DNA from: Rheinheimera mangrovi
GTDB lineage: Bacteria; Pseudomonadota; Gammaproteobacteria; Enterobacterales; Alteromonadaceae
Direction of reading: 5' to 3'
DNA: 64,000 nucleotides
Assembly (NCBI RefSeq): GCF_003990335.1
Contig: NZ_CP034683.1
Coordinates: 1,192,501-1,256,500 of the forward strand
In this document: positions 1 through 8,488 of the stretch, piece after piece
Layout of the letters: each line of letters begins with the position of its first letter
Position numbering within the stretch: position 1 is the stretch's first letter
Made by a program: the position numbers and the translations under genes
The notes under the pieces: generated by a model
Databases searched by the model: none
The model's input: only the letters and a program-made list of their open reading frames with translations
What the model was told of the DNA's origin: nothing

Positions 1-2
1 TT

Positions 3-629
3 CATTACAAAGGACAAATTACGGCTCAGGATAATAACCATCTGATGCAGCTGTATCAGCAAGCCAAGAGCAAACCTAAGCGTTTAGTGATCCAAAGTGG
101 TGGTGGGAACATCGATTTGGGGATGGACTTAGCCGACTTTGTGTTGCAGCAACAGCTGGATGTGGAAGTACCGGATTTTTGCTTTTCCTCTTGTGCTAAT
201 TATGTTTTTGTCGCAGGAAAAACCAAATGGTTGGGAGAAAATGCAGTTTTAGGTTGGCATGGTAATGCTGCATCTGCACGCTGGCTTGATGCCGATATAG
301 ACGGCATGGTGAAAGATTTAAAAGGGGAAGAACGTCAACAACAATGGCAGAAACTCAGAGCTCATTATGATCAGGTGATTGTAAAAGCGAGTCAAAGAGA
401 AGCTTTGTTGTATCAACAACTTGGTGTTGATCCAGCCTTATTAACTCTGGGCCTGCAGCCTGAATTACGCAGGCTTGCAACACAGCAGCGTTACCGCGGC
501 TGGACCTTTAACTCCTCAGTACTAAAGCAATTGGGGGTTAAATCTATCAATCCAGGTCGTGCAGACTGGCAGCCTAAGCTGCATCCGCGTTTTAAATTGA
601 TGATTATTAATGAACTGAGCGCTTCCTGA
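3..629 (+). CDS. Periplasmic ClpP/crotonase-fold protein, 5' end outside window
   Basis: The reading frame is open from the first bases, so the start lies upstream; the ATG at 45 is internal. The visible part has a GGGNIDLG segment, then a CFSSCANYVFVAG motif and LGWHG. This order (glycine loop, SxxC around the presumed nucleophile, GxHG) is typical of the COG3904 'predicted periplasmic protein' group with a ClpP-like fold. The C-terminal half is helical and not diagnostic. A catalytic role is inferred only; no substrate is known. It converges on the RND permease gene and shares a bidirectional hairpin terminator with it. Confidence 0.75.
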   Translation, partial: HYKGQITAQDNNHLMQLYQQAKSKPKRLVIQSGGGNIDLGMDLADFVLQQQLDVEVPDFCFSSCANYVFVAGKTKWLGENAVLGWHGNAASARWLDADIDGMVKDLKGEERQQQWQKLRAHYDQVIVKASQREALLYQQLGVDPALLTLGLQPELRRLATQQRYRGWTFNSSVLKQLGVKSINPGRADWQPKLHPRFKLMIINELSAS

Positions 630-653
630 GCTGACGACTTTGGGGGATCAAAA

Positions 654-675
654 AAGGCCACAACAAGGTGGCCTT
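654..675. terminator. Bidirectional intrinsic terminator
   Basis: Eight-base stem AAGGCCAC/GTGGCCTT with a six-base loop, an A-run before it and a T-rich stretch after it. It lies between the stops of two convergent genes and can serve both. Confidence 0.8.
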
Positions 676-694
676 CTTTAATTTTTAATGCTGA

Positions 695-3600
695 TTAATG
701 AGCATTTTTTGCTGTTGGCTCTGCCAATGCATCATCGTCTTCATCCATTACCTTGTCGTGGCTATGATCTTTTGCAATCAGCATATAGACAGAAGGCAAC
801 ACGAAAAGCGTCATAAAGGTACCAATAGTCATGCCCAGTACCAGCACTATACCTATAGAGTTACGGGCCGCAGCACCTGCACCTTCGGCGAAGATCAGCG
901 GAGTGTGGCCTGCGATAGTGGCGATACTGGTCATCATTACAGGGCGTAAACGCAGCACTGAAGCTTCACGAATAGCCTCCAGTTTGGATTTGCCTTGTTC
1001 CTGCAGCTTGTTGGCAAATTCCACCACCAAAATACCGTTACGCGCAATCAAACCTATCAGCGTGACTAATCCCACCTGCGAATAGATATTCAGTGTGCTG
1101 GTAAAGCCGTCGGTGTAAAACGGCATTGGTGCCGGAATTTTCAGGAAGGTAAACACCAGCGCACCAAACAGAGCCAGAGGCACCGAACCTAACAAGATGA
1201 CGATAGGGTCACGGAAGCTGTTGTACTGAGCTGCCAGCACCAGGAAAATCATAGTCACGGCCAAAGTAAAAGCTGGCAGGAAGGTGTTGCCTTCACGTTT
1301 TAACTGACGGGATTCACCTGTGTAATCAACCGAATAATTACTTGGCAGTAACTTTTTCGCTTCAGTTTCAAGGAAGGTTAAGGTTTCATCCAGTGGCTTA
1401 ATAGTCACACCACTGATTTTCACTGCGTTCAGTTGCTGCATACGGTTGATACTGCGTGGCACAGTGCTGTGCGTCAGGCTGGCAATTTGATCGACCCGTA
1501 TCATCTGGTCTTGTGGACCTTTGATATAGAGGTTGGTTAAATCATCAGGGGTTAAACGCTCTATACGTTTCACTTGGGGCACCACTTTGTAGCTTTGACC
1601 GGCCATGTTAAAGCGGTTGACATAACCACCGCCTAACAAGGTGCCTAAGTCCTGTACTACATCCTTCATATTCAGGCCTAAATCGGCCACTTTATCGCGG
1701 TCGATATTCAGTTGATACTCAGGTTGATCTACTTTCATATCAATCACCTGGAACGGGAACATGCCGCTTTCGCGCATTACTTTTTCCAGTTTCAGCGCGT
1801 AGTCGTAAATCTCCGTGGATTCGGCCGTAGAAGCAATTACGAACTCGACCGGGAATTGACCACCACCAGGTAACGAAGGTGGAGTGATAGGTAAAATCCG
1901 TACGCCAGAAATTTCAGTCAGTTTTTGTTGTACTTCCGGCATCAGTTCAAACACGGTGCGTTCACGTTCTGCCCAGGGTTTGGTCACCATACCGCCAAAA
2001 CCGCCCGTCGGAGTGGTGATTTGGAAGGTAAAGTCGGTTTCAGGCACTGACATAAAAGCTTCGTTAACGTACTTGCCATAATAAGACGATTGATCAACAG
2101 TCGAGTTGGCAGGAGAGTCAACAATACCAAAGATCACACCTTGATCTTCCACTGGTGCCAGCTCTTTCGGCGAATAGTTGTACAAAGGTACACAGAGCAG
2201 CATAATGCCAAACCAGAACACATAGACCCCAAGCCTGTTATTTAAACTGCTTTCCAGCTTACGGCTGTAAAAATGCTGGAAACGGTTGAAAATACCATCC
2301 AGTGGCGCTTTTAAACTGGTATGAGGTTTTAACATACGTGAGGCCATCATAGGCGATAGCGTAATAGCCACTATGGCAGAAATAGCTACAGCACCTGCCA
2401 GTGTAATGGCAAATTCGCGGAATAAAGTACCGGTTAAACCGCCTTGTAAACCTATAGGCACATAGACTGAAATCAGCGTCACTGTCATCGCAATAATAGG
2501 GCCACCCAATTCGCGGGCCGCCACTAAGGCTGCTTTAAATGGCTTCAGGCCGTTTTGAATATGACGTTCAATGTTTTCTACCATAACAATGGCGTCATCC
2601 ACCACCAGACCGACAGACAATACGATCGACAGCAAGGTGAGCAGGTTTAATGAGAAGCCAAAGAGTTTCATAATAAACATGGCGCCAATCAGAGACAGCG
2701 GAATGGCGATAATAGGAATAAGCACTGAACGGCTGAAGCCTAAAAACAGGAATATCACCACTATGATGATCAGCAAGGTTTCACCGAGCGTCTTAATGAC
2801 ATCGTCAATGGCAGCTTCAATGTATTTAGTCGCATCGTAGGAGACTTCTCCTGTTAAACCGCTGGGCAAGTCTGCTTTGATCTGTTCCATCTCTTTGGTG
2901 ACAGCTTTAATGACATCTAAAGAGTTGGCGTTAGGTGCAACAAACACCCCCATAAAGACCGCTGTTTCACCTGAGTAGTTGACGTTCGTGTTGTAATCGT
3001 CAGCACCCAAAACTACATCGGCTACATCAGATAAACGCACTATACCGTCGCTATTCTGACGTAAAATCATGCGCTTAAATTCGTCCACACCTTTCATATC
3101 TGTGTTGGCGCGTAAATTCACCTGAGTGTAAGCACCACGGGTTTGGCCTATAGTGGCCTGAATATTATTGTCGGTCAGCGCTGTACGGATATCAGAAGCC
3201 GTAATGCCTAAAGCGGCCATACGCTCTGGTTTTAACCAGACCCGCATTGCAAAGGTGCGGCCACCGAGAATATCGGCTTTTTGTACACCACTGATCGCAA
3301 TTAAACGCGGCTGCACTGAGCGGCTTAAAAATTCAGTGATTTGATTTTGTTCCAGAATATCTGAGCTGAAGCTTAAATAAGCTGAGGCAAACTGACTGTC
3401 AGCCGCTTCAATGGCAATAGCCGGTACTTCGGCTTCTGGTGGCAAATCACCACGCACCTGGTTGACCTTAGCGCTGATTTCCGTCATGGCTTTGAGCGGG
3501 TCATAGTTCAGATGCAAATGCGCTACAACGCTCGATACGCCCATAGTGCTCTGCGACTCGATGTAGTCGATACCACCGGCAGAGGCTATAGCTCGTTCGA

Positions 3601-3799
3601 TAGGCGTGGTAATAAAACCACGGACTAAATCAGCATTTGCGCCTATATAAGCTGTGGTAATTCTTATCACAGCTATATCTGAACGTGGGTACTGCCGTAC
3701 CGTCATATTGCTCATCGACTGGAAACCAGCCAGCAATATCAGCAGGCTGACCACTATGGCCAGCACAGGCTTTTTAATAAAAATATCGGTAAAATTCAT
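695..3799 (-). CDS. RND efflux pump, inner-membrane permease (HAE1 type)
   Basis: Proton-driven inner-membrane exporter of the resistance-nodulation-division class, 1034 residues, normal for AcrB/MexB-like permeases. It opens with the usual MNFTDIFIKKPVLA cap and first membrane helix. TM4 holds the paired acidic relay GLVVDDAIVMVENIER, with Asp401-Asp402 matching the proton-relay aspartates of AcrB. The late LIGLIARNGILVVEF segment is also typical. The adaptor gene lies 41 bp upstream in the same direction, so the two form an operon. No outer-membrane channel gene is adjacent, so a TolC-type protein encoded elsewhere is presumably used. Substrates cannot be read from the sequence. Confidence 0.95.
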   Translation of the reverse strand: MNFTDIFIKKPVLAIVVSLLILLAGFQSMSNMTVRQYPRSDIAVIRITTAYIGANADLVRGFITTPIERAIASAGGIDYIESQSTMGVSSVVAHLHLNYDPLKAMTEISAKVNQVRGDLPPEAEVPAIAIEAADSQFASAYLSFSSDILEQNQITEFLSRSVQPRLIAISGVQKADILGGRTFAMRVWLKPERMAALGITASDIRTALTDNNIQATIGQTRGAYTQVNLRANTDMKGVDEFKRMILRQNSDGIVRLSDVADVVLGADDYNTNVNYSGETAVFMGVFVAPNANSLDVIKAVTKEMEQIKADLPSGLTGEVSYDATKYIEAAIDDVIKTLGETLLIIIVVIFLFLGFSRSVLIPIIAIPLSLIGAMFIMKLFGFSLNLLTLLSIVLSVGLVVDDAIVMVENIERHIQNGLKPFKAALVAARELGGPIIAMTVTLISVYVPIGLQGGLTGTLFREFAITLAGAVAISAIVAITLSPMMASRMLKPHTSLKAPLDGIFNRFQHFYSRKLESSLNNRLGVYVFWFGIMLLCVPLYNYSPKELAPVEDQGVIFGIVDSPANSTVDQSSYYGKYVNEAFMSVPETDFTFQITTPTGGFGGMVTKPWAERERTVFELMPEVQQKLTEISGVRILPITPPSLPGGGQFPVEFVIASTAESTEIYDYALKLEKVMRESGMFPFQVIDMKVDQPEYQLNIDRDKVADLGLNMKDVVQDLGTLLGGGYVNRFNMAGQSYKVVPQVKRIERLTPDDLTNLYIKGPQDQMIRVDQIASLTHSTVPRSINRMQQLNAVKISGVTIKPLDETLTFLETEAKKLLPSNYSVDYTGESRQLKREGNTFLPAFTLAVTMIFLVLAAQYNSFRDPIVILLGSVPLALFGALVFTFLKIPAPMPFYTDGFTSTLNIYSQVGLVTLIGLIARNGILVVEFANKLQEQGKSKLEAIREASVLRLRPVMMTSIATIAGHTPLIFAEGAGAAARNSIGIVLVLGMTIGTFMTLFVLPSVYMLIAKDHSHDKVMDEDDDALAEPTAKNAH

Positions 3800-3840
3800 A
3801 ATCTGCTCATTGTTAATGGCTGGTGATGATGTTCGTCAAA

Positions 3841-4959
3841 TCAGGTATCAGCTGGTGTTGGCGCAGCTTTAAATTCTGGTGGCTGAGTTTTGCTCAGTAC
3901 CACAGACTGGCCATTAAATAATTTAAATGCACCTGCACTTACCACCTGATCACCGGCTTTAAGGCCATTGATCACCTCAACAAAATCACCACGGGCTTTG
4001 CCTAAGCGGACAAACTGCTGACGGGCTTTTAAGCCGCCTTTGTCATCTTTTTCCACTACAAATACAGTGTCACCAAAAGGAGCGTAAATAATGGCTGTGC
4101 TTGGCACCACCAGCAACTGATGCGGCTCTGTTAAGGTCACAGTGCTCGATACGGCCATACCTGGTATTAACACGTTAGTGCTGTTGTCTAAAATAGACTG
4201 CACTATGACATTACGGGTACTGGTATTAATTTCGGCGCCAATAGCACTGATTTCACCTTTGACTATTACAGCACCATCTCCTACTGACACTTCAACAGGT
4301 AAACCTTTAGTGATCTGAGTCAGCCAGTTTTGCGGCACGGGGAAGTTTACCCGTACTTTGTTGGTGGCTTGTAATGACACTATGGCAGTACCAGCCTGTA
4401 AATCTGTACCTAAGTCAACCTGACGAATACCAATACGACCATCAAAAGGTGCGCGAATGACTTTTTTCTGTAAGGTTGCTTTTAAGTTGTCGACCTGAGC
4501 TAAAGCGCTGTCGAGTTGTTGTTTGGCGTTGTCTAATTCACTTTGAGTGGCAATGTTGGTGCGGCGTAACTGCACTAAGCGCTCATAACTGGTTTTTGCC
4601 AACTTGAAGCTGGCTTCGGCTGAACGCAACTGAGCTTGCTCGTTTGTCACGTCCTGTTCAATCAACACAGTACCAGCTTTCACTTGCTGGCCATTGCTAA
4701 AGCTTATTTTTTTCACCCGGCCCGGTACTTCGGCAGCTACCACAATACCTTCGTCTGCCAGCACTGTGCCAATAGCATTATAGGTATTGGGCCAGCTTTG
4801 TTGTTCGACACTAAAAGTGCTGACATAGGCAGGAGGAGGGACAAAGGTTTCGCCCGATTTGATCATGGTCAAAATCTGGTCAAACTTTATCCCGGCAAGT
4901 AACGCAAACACACAGAGCAAGCCAAGAATAGCGAATAGTATGGATTTAAATCTTTTCAT
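3841..4959 (-). CDS. RND efflux periplasmic adaptor (membrane fusion protein)
   Basis: Links the RND permease to an outer-membrane channel. I choose the ATG at 4959 (372 residues, MKRFKSILFAILGLL), which starts directly with a membrane anchor. A TTG further up at 5091 would add 44 residues unlike any signal sequence and make the protein too long for the family. After the anchor come a lipoyl half (GTVLADEGIVVAAEVPGRV), a coiled-coil hairpin around residues 95-150 (QLRSAEASFKLAKTSYERL), the second lipoyl half (RAPFDGRIGIRQVDLGT) and beta-barrel/MP domains. The ribosome-binding site is weak. It is first gene of the two-gene efflux operon. Confidence 0.92.
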   Translation of the reverse strand: MKRFKSILFAILGLLCVFALLAGIKFDQILTMIKSGETFVPPPAYVSTFSVEQQSWPNTYNAIGTVLADEGIVVAAEVPGRVKKISFSNGQQVKAGTVLIEQDVTNEQAQLRSAEASFKLAKTSYERLVQLRRTNIATQSELDNAKQQLDSALAQVDNLKATLQKKVIRAPFDGRIGIRQVDLGTDLQAGTAIVSLQATNKVRVNFPVPQNWLTQITKGLPVEVSVGDGAVIVKGEISAIGAEINTSTRNVIVQSILDNSTNVLIPGMAVSSTVTLTEPHQLLVVPSTAIIYAPFGDTVFVVEKDDKGGLKARQQFVRLGKARGDFVEVINGLKAGDQVVSAGAFKLFNGQSVVLSKTQPPEFKAAPTPADT

Positions 4960-5433
4960 AACAGTAACCAGATTAAAAGTTAATATTGACCCAAGAGTTT
5001 CAGTCTTGAGAATACGACTTAGCAGCACTTTCGGATTCGCAGTGCGGAAAAAGTCAGCCCGAGTGAGCTTTTTATTATTGAACAGCCGCAATCAGGTTTA
5101 GCGGGCAAGCTAGTGTGCCACGTTTTATTAAAAATTGTGACGATTAGTCATAACTTAATAAAAATTTAAGAAAGATGAAGCTGAAGCTCCTGGATTTGTG
5201 TAAGCCTGCGTCTGTTTTTCCGTAGGTTTTATCTGTTTTGAACAGCAACAATGCTCAGAAAAAAGACAGCTATAGTGTAACGAGCAAAACTGGTTTCACC
5301 TATGGGATAGTCGGAAATATTTGTAACCAAATTGCAGGGAATTTAACAAATAGCAATTGAGCTGACGGACGCGCTCAGAGACCTAATTAAAAATGAGGCC
5401 GCCAGGCGGCGGCCTCATCAGGTTTCGCCTGAA
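4960..5433. other. Intergenic region upstream of the RND operon
   Basis: 474 bases between two genes transcribed in the same (minus) direction. It must contain the promoter of the efflux operon, but I cannot fix -35/-10 boxes with confidence. An AT-rich dyad, CTTAA-N7-TTAAG at 5154-5170, lies about 195 bp upstream of the adaptor ATG and could be a regulator site. No regulator gene is adjacent and I see no convincing small gene here. The left end carries the terminator of the M16 peptidase gene. Confidence 0.5.
5394..5417 (-). terminator. Intrinsic terminator of the M16 peptidase gene
   Basis: Perfect ten-base stem TGAGGCCGCC/GGCGGCCTCA with a four-base loop. On the minus strand it is followed by TTTTTAATTA. 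It starts 16 bases after the peptidase stop codon. Confidence 0.88.
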
Positions 5434-8286
5434 TTACAGGCTGATTTTTTCTACCGGATAACCCAGTTTTTCCAGTTCAGGCGTTAAGCTTTTTGCATCG
5501 CCAACCACCAAAATTGTCATTTCTTTGGTATTCAGGTGTTTGGCGGCTAAAGCATTGAGTTGCTCTTTGCTGATGGTTGAAACTATCTGATTACGTTCAC
5601 GTACAAAGTCCGGAGTTAAATCAAATTCCAGAATTTGTGCCATAAAACCTAATTTTGCGTTAGGCGTTTCGTATTTCAATGCATCAGATTGATTAATAGC
5701 CAGGCGCATAAAGGCCAGCTCATCATCCTGAATACCGTTTTGCTGATAGGTATTCATTTCATTGATAAATTGACGGATAGAGTCGGCTGTTGCGTCAGCA
5801 CGTACTGCGGCAGATGCGGTGTAAGTACCCGCAAACTTGTCGGCATTAAAGCTGGCGCGGGCACCATAGGTATAGCCTTTATCTTCACGCAGATTAAGGT
5901 TAATACGACTATTAAAAGTACCTCCCAATACAAAGTTCATCAGGCCAGCCTTATAAAATTCGCCGGTGATATCTTGTGTCAGTGAACGCTTACCAATGCG
6001 GATTTCTGACTGTGGCGCATCAGGTTTATCCAACAGATAAATAGTGCCTGGTTTGGCCGTCATTTTACCTGTATTGACCTGCACATCCGGGCCTTTACCT
6101 TGCCAGTCAGACAATTGGTTTTTCAGCTCTGTAGCCACTTTGTCCTGTGTTAAGTCGGACACTACAATCAACTGACCACCTGCTGGTTTGAAGTAGGTTT
6201 GATACCAGTTCTTCACATCGTCCAGTGTCAACTTGCTGACAGAGTCCAGAGTACCGGCGCCTGGCAGCGCAGCAATACTGCCGTCGTACATCATTTTGTT
6301 GTAAGTTGTTGCTGCTATATAAGCTGGGTTCGTCGCGCTGTGCTGAATACCCTGCAGGGTTTGTTGTTGCAGGCGGTTGAAGTCTTCAGCTTTAAAAGCA
6401 GGGCTACGTAATTTCTCTTCCAGCAGCACTAAGGTTTGTGGCAGGTTTTTACTTAAGCTTGAAACAAATACATTAATGTAACTGTCACCTGAGCTAATGC
6501 TGATATTGCTACCCAGTTTTTCCAGCTCCAGACTCATTTGTTCTGTGCTGTAATTTTGAGTACTTTCATTCAGAATGGAAGCCAGCATTGCGGATATACC
6601 CGCTTTATCAGCAGTTTCGTAATAACGGCCCACCGGAATTTTTAACAATAAAGAGGTGGTTGGAGTTTCAGTACTTTGACTACCCAGCACTTTAATACCG
6701 TTACCGAGATCTGTAGTCCATGTTGCCGGCAATTCAACTGCAGGGTTCATACCCGCCATAGGTTGTTTGCTGCGATCAAAAGTATCTGTCGCTTTACGCA
6801 CTTGCAAATCTTCAGCTTTGGTCGTCGACGGGCCACCAAAATCATGTTTTACAGGTGTAAAGTTATCAGCTTTGGCAATAAGTTGTTTCTTACCCTTTGG
6901 TACTACACTCATCACCACTGAGTTTTGATTTTTAATGTAGGTGTTGTATACCCGCATTACATCTTCTTTGGTGACTGCGTTATAACGGGCTATGTCGTCA
7001 CCAATGGTGTCTGGTTTGCCCTGGAAGGTTTGGCTGGCTGCCAGTTGACTGACTTTTCCTGCTACGCTTTGCAGGCCAAAAATGCTATCTGCTTCTATCT
7101 TGGCTTTTACTTTTAACAAGTCGTCGTCTGTCACGCCGCGTTGTTCAAACTCAGTCAGACTGGCACGGATGATCTGCTCGATATCAGCCAGGTTTTTACC
7201 TGAAGCCGGGTGAGCCAATGCATACAAAGAAAACTCACAGGCCAACTCGCGGCACGGGTGTGAAACGGAAGCCTGAACGGCCAGCTGATTTTTCACCAGA
7301 TTTTTATACAACAGCGAATTATTACCGCCACCTAAAATTTCCGACAAGATATCTAAAGCAGCTTCGTCTTTGTGATTGGCATAAGCTGTTGGGTAAGCGA
7401 TATACACCAGCGGCAAATGCACATTGTCTTCCATTGATATATAACGGGTTTCCGGCAGTTTCACCAGGGACTTGGTTGCATCCGTGACTTCAGGACCACG
7501 TGGAATAGAGCCAAAGTATTTTTGTACCATAGGTAAAATATCTTCGGCTTTGACAGCACCACCTACAGTTAAAGTTGCGTTATTCGGGCCGTACCAACGC
7601 AGGAAGAAGGCTTTTACGTCATTGACGTTAGCGCGGTTTAAATCGTCCATATAACCAATCACTGGCCAGGAATACGGATGGCCATCAGGATACAAAGCCT
7701 GAGATACCCGCTCATTTAAGCGGCCGTACGGCTGGTTGTCGACACGCTGGCCGCGTTCGTTTTTCACAGTTTCGCGTTGTACTTCAAATTTCTTCTCTGT
7801 CACTGCATCCAGTAAAAAACCCATACGATCGGCTTCTAACCACAGCATTTTTTCGACCTGATTCACTGGTACTGTTTCAAAGTAGTTAGTGCGGTCTGAG
7901 TTGGTGGTGCCGTTTAAAGTACCGCCAGCTTCTGTAATAATTTTGAAGTGCTGTTCGTCACCAACGTTTTCTGAACCCTGAAACATCATGTGTTCAAAAA
8001 AGTGGGCAAAACCTGATTTACCTAATTCTTCGCGGGCTGAACCAACGTGATAAGTGACATCAACATGCACCAGTGGGTCTGAGTTGTCTTCATGAACAAT
8101 AACAGTTAAACCATTGTCCAACTGATACTTTTTGTATGGGATATGAATACCTTGCGAAGGTGCTGACTGTTCTATTAGTTTTACACCAGCAGGTAAGTTC
8201 GATTGGGTTTGAGTCTGAGTCTGAGTGCCACAGGCTGCTAAGGTCACGGCAAAAGCGACGGCAATTGCCAGTTTAGATTTGTTCAT
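5434..8286 (-). CDS. M16 family zinc metallopeptidase, lipoprotein, two-domain
   Basis: Pitrilysin-family (M16) protein of 950 residues with two peptidase halves, each with its M16_C partner. The first half has the inverted zinc motif HFFEH (about residues 95-99, GFAHFFEHMMFQG) and a downstream ETVKNERGQ glutamate that completes the metal site. The second half (from about residue 520) lacks the motif and is the usual inactive half. The start is the ATG at 8286: AAGGAGG lies just upstream, and the protein then begins with a lipoprotein signal ending LAAC. An upstream ATG would add 20 residues ahead of the signal. A TQTQTQTQ run directly follows the lipidated cysteine. Likely a periplasm-facing membrane-anchored protease; substrate unknown. 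Confidence 0.93.
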   Translation of the reverse strand: MNKSKLAIAVAFAVTLAACGTQTQTQTQSNLPAGVKLIEQSAPSQGIHIPYKKYQLDNGLTVIVHEDNSDPLVHVDVTYHVGSAREELGKSGFAHFFEHMMFQGSENVGDEQHFKIITEAGGTLNGTTNSDRTNYFETVPVNQVEKMLWLEADRMGFLLDAVTEKKFEVQRETVKNERGQRVDNQPYGRLNERVSQALYPDGHPYSWPVIGYMDDLNRANVNDVKAFFLRWYGPNNATLTVGGAVKAEDILPMVQKYFGSIPRGPEVTDATKSLVKLPETRYISMEDNVHLPLVYIAYPTAYANHKDEAALDILSEILGGGNNSLLYKNLVKNQLAVQASVSHPCRELACEFSLYALAHPASGKNLADIEQIIRASLTEFEQRGVTDDDLLKVKAKIEADSIFGLQSVAGKVSQLAASQTFQGKPDTIGDDIARYNAVTKEDVMRVYNTYIKNQNSVVMSVVPKGKKQLIAKADNFTPVKHDFGGPSTTKAEDLQVRKATDTFDRSKQPMAGMNPAVELPATWTTDLGNGIKVLGSQSTETPTTSLLLKIPVGRYYETADKAGISAMLASILNESTQNYSTEQMSLELEKLGSNISISSGDSYINVFVSSLSKNLPQTLVLLEEKLRSPAFKAEDFNRLQQQTLQGIQHSATNPAYIAATTYNKMMYDGSIAALPGAGTLDSVSKLTLDDVKNWYQTYFKPAGGQLIVVSDLTQDKVATELKNQLSDWQGKGPDVQVNTGKMTAKPGTIYLLDKPDAPQSEIRIGKRSLTQDITGEFYKAGLMNFVLGGTFNSRINLNLREDKGYTYGARASFNADKFAGTYTASAAVRADATADSIRQFINEMNTYQQNGIQDDELAFMRLAINQSDALKYETPNAKLGFMAQILEFDLTPDFVRERNQIVSTISKEQLNALAAKHLNTKEMTILVVGDAKSLTPELEKLGYPVEKISL

Positions 8287-8488
8287 ATGTTCCTCCTTGT
8301 TAACCGCCTGATTAAAGCACGTTTCTTTTGGGTTAAAAAGATACAACTATGTAACAAAACGATACAATGCCGTTGGAGCAGGTTCAAATGTACTGGCCCA
8401 CTGCGCAGTTTAACGCCAGACTAGGGTAAAAATTCACTTACTGTTCAGTCTGATGACTTAAGGTTTGAATAAGCAAAAAGGGCATGAC

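Noticed and set aside
5041..5101. Upstream TTG start (5091) for the RND adaptor
   Set aside because: Would place 44 charged residues before the membrane anchor and exceed the normal adaptor length; the ATG at 4959 fits better.
8201..8230. Short tandem repeat GAGTCT in the M16 lipoprotein gene
   Set aside because: Encodes a four-fold Thr-Gln run after the lipid-anchor cysteine; too short to be a CRISPR or other array and plausible as a linker.
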